Source: Lycium barbarum (taxonomy: Eukaryota > Streptophyta > Magnoliopsida > Solanales > Solanaceae). From it: DNA of 64,000 bases. The notes under the pieces are model-generated. The model did no database searches and had not been told where the DNA came from. It was given only the letters and a program-made list of their open reading frames with translations. The translations under genes were made by a program, and so were the position numbers. Below are positions 61,397 through 64,000 of the stretch, piece after piece; position 1 is the first letter of the stretch, and every line of letters begins with the position of its first letter. Location of the stretch: contig NC_083339.1 in assembly GCF_019175385.1 (NCBI RefSeq), positions 48,780,074-48,844,073 on the forward strand, read 5' to 3'.

Positions 61397-64000
61397 TGTC
61401 ATGACCCAACCCCATGGGCCATGACTAGTGCCCGAGTTGGACACTCATATACAAACCTGCTAGACATAGTCAGACTGAACTGAGGACTGTATGGAAACTT
61501 GTAAAGGCAACTAAAGATTCATAGCGTCACATGTCATAAACCTGTCTCCTGAGGAGTCACAGCTAACCAAAGCATAATACAATACGCACGCCGACAAGGC
61601 TGCCACTACATACGGGAATATCCAGAACAAATCATATCGACACAGCTGGCCATAACCTATATACAACCCACATATGTCTACAGACCTCTAGGAGTATCAA
61701 TAGTGAAATATGACGGGACAGGGCCCCGCCGTACCACTGGATATGCGTAAATCTACATCAATAGATCTGTACCAAAATAATCTAGGCTCCGGAACAATGG
61801 AGCTCTCCAAAACAGCTAAGCAGAAGTCCTAAGCTGGAGGGTCACCAAACCGAGTATCTGTACCTGCGGAGATGAAACGCAACCCCCCCCCCCCCCCCCC
61901 CCCGCGAAGAAAGGGGATCAGTACGAGATATGTACTGAGTATATAAAGCATGAAATACATTAAGGAAGATCATAACTGAAGTAGAGATTCTAGGAGACAA
62001 GTATGATAATCAAGAAATCACTGTACCTGTGCTTTACGAAACAAAATCATGCATATCATTATCATATACCATACCCAGCCTATTATGGGACTCGGTGCCA
62101 TAATCATATCATCATATCATCATATACATATACCGTACCCGACCCTCTAGTAAGGGACTCGGTGAATAAAGTCGTGTACACGTATACCATACCCGGCCCA
62201 TCATGGGACTCGGTGCCATAAACATATCATCATATCATCATATACATATACCGTACCCGGCCCTCTAGTAAGGGACTCGGTGAATAATGTAGTGACACTA
62301 TGCACGATAACATACCCGGCCCGGGACTTGGTGAAAGCCGTCATGACAGCATGCACGAGCAGAGTAGTGAGTGACCATATACAAACCAAGTCATCATCCG
62401 AGGCTCAATAGAATAAGTAAAATAAACTAACACTTGAGTGTCAAAGGAGTCTGTCATGTCAAGTATCACTCAAATATCATCATAGATTATGTCAAATGGA
62501 ACTTCGGGAATCATAGACACATATCAAGCTAACATGAAATAGCTTATGGAATTCAAGAACTCAATAGAATATTTAAAACGAATCATCTTTTGAAAATCAA
62601 GACAATAGCGATATCCAGTACCTTTCGAATGTCAATACGGATTTTATCAAAATAGAACTTCTGGAATCATATACACGTATCAAGACATAATGAAATAGCT
62701 TCTGGAAGTCAAGAACATTAGCCATTCTAGTGGCTCTAAGAATAAGAACTTCTTTGGAATCATATACACATCGTTTGTTTATTTCATAAAGATCATGCCA
62801 AAAGAAAGAAGGGTTAGCTTTACATACCTTACGTCGTCCAAGGAACTCAACTTAATCACGATATTTTCACAATTAGTATGCCAAACCTATAGTCGTAAGA
62901 ATATGCACGTGACTTAAGAAGGCTTTCGTATATCATATATATTAATAAATAAATTAATTCTAAAACGAAACGGACAGCATCTCCCTTAAAAACTTAACAA
63001 TCCTCGAGATTCCAATTCAACCTAAACATCAATCAACATACCAACAACAACAATTCCGACAATTTCATATCAAACTAGAATTAAATCCATTCTTAAATCA
63101 CTTCCAAAACAGCCCAATATACATCTGTATACCAATACTTGTATACACTTCTTTATTTTGGTATATACATAGTATAACGGCAACAAAAAAAAATAATAAT
63201 AACAACTAAAACTACAACCAATCCCCATGATATTCCAGCACACCAAACAATTTACAACAACCACCAAACCGTCCATATGATAGAAATAACAATTTATCCG
63301 ATTTCCCGCAATTAATTTTGTAGTTCGCATCTCAGAATTTAACTATGACCTGGACGAATTTAATTATACCTAGGAGAGGAGAATTTTTACCTTATATGCT
63401 AAGAACTACTCCTCTTCCACCTTACTTTATTTTGAAGAAAGCCCGAATTTAACAACGCGATGAAATGGAACAATGAAATTGAAGCGGTGGGAAAAAGTCG
63501 AATTGTTGCTTCATGAGCAAACATATTTGGAATGACAAATGTTACTGCTTCTACCCCAGATACAATTCACGTAGCTGTTGATTCAGGAGAATACGTTGCT
63601 GCCTATTTCATTTGTAAAAAAATGTCTACCTTTGAGAAATTGGTGTATCTATATTTGGAAGACTTCTTCAATTAAATGGGATATTATCAATAATATTCTC
63701 CACAAAATTAGGGCCCCACATCATTTAACACCTATTACTTACCTGCCACTGAAGCATTTGTGAATAGTAGTCACTACCACTTCATTATGATAGCCATTGG
63801 GCACGTGGAAAACCTCACAATGCTCATCTAGCAAAACCACTAACTAATTAATTAATTTTTTTTTCCACTACAGCCCCCTTTTAACCAATTATGTATATAA
63901 AGAGAATGACACAAAGTCATCATCAACTTGGCCTTTTACACGTGCACCATGGCTGGCCCAATTCTTTTAAATAGTTATCATCTATTTGACACCAAGGCAC
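61397..64000 (-). mobile_element. Element N: 5' LTR, cut by the window end
   Basis: Matches 54073-56675 in order; about 570 bp more should lie past the window. Includes an uninterrupted C run at about 61883-61903 where the other LTR has C-runs broken by A, and the tandem array at 62068-62325. Confidence 0.92.
62068..62325 (-). repeat. Tandem array in element N 5' LTR
   Basis: Same unit order as 54742-54995, with one ATCATATCATC repeat added. Confidence 0.85.

Overview
This window is repeat-dense DNA from a flowering-plant nuclear genome, most likely a Solanaceae species. That placement rests on the Ty3/gypsy coding regions with a chromodomain-like C-terminus, the initiator-tRNA-Met primer site (TGGTATCAGAG), LTRs starting TGTTACACC, and the motif before the polypurine tract. 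The species cannot be named from the sequence. I find no intact host gene. Almost every base can be assigned to a transposable element, and all coding regions are broken.

Layout, left to right. Element A (+): a decayed Ty3/gypsy pol (1-3085) with its 3' LTR (3290-5922), inserted into an LTR of element B. Element B (-): 3' LTR 5923-7579, largely non-coding interior 7580-12002, 5' LTR 12003-14327. Element C (-): a long LTR-like sequence (14328-16348 plus 22540-24462) split by element D. Element D (-): two LTRs around a 1.8 kb interior that keeps only a protease remnant (16349-22539). Region E (+): a broken gene resembling the plant 'putative gypsy-type transposon' family (24463-26173). F (-): an LTR fragment (26174-27129). 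Element G (+): a Ty3/gypsy element with recognisable gag-protease-RT-RNase H-integrase-chromodomain (27130-39404), whose 5' end is rearranged and whose RNase H holds a 1316-bp palindromic insertion H (33577-34892). X (+): an LTR piece plus a gag fragment (39405-41339). Element J (+): a large, non-coding-type LTR element (41340-52619) carrying a 5S rRNA-like sequence and a solo LTR K (48774-51410). L (-): an LTR fragment (52620-53248). M (-): the 3' end of a LINE (53249-54072). Element N (-): a non-coding LTR element with very similar LTRs (54073 to beyond 64000).

Elements B, J and N keep the signals needed for mobilisation (LTR ends, primer site, a leader hairpin, the polypurine tract) but have 3.8-4.4 kb interiors with no recognisable polymerase. 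They look like non-autonomous (LARD-type) partners of autonomous elements such as A and G. Several LTR families share one promoter layout: a cluster of short palindromes, a TATA box, splice-donor-like sites, a variable tandem-repeat zone, then an acceptor-like CCCGCAG.

The most notable items are the triple-hairpin tRNA-derived insertion H, the 5S rRNA-like segment inside J, a conserved hairpin beside the polypurine tract, a conserved leader hairpin, a short acidic reading frame shared by B and J, and the step in identity that records how the left end of G was rebuilt. All identity statements are by-eye comparisons.
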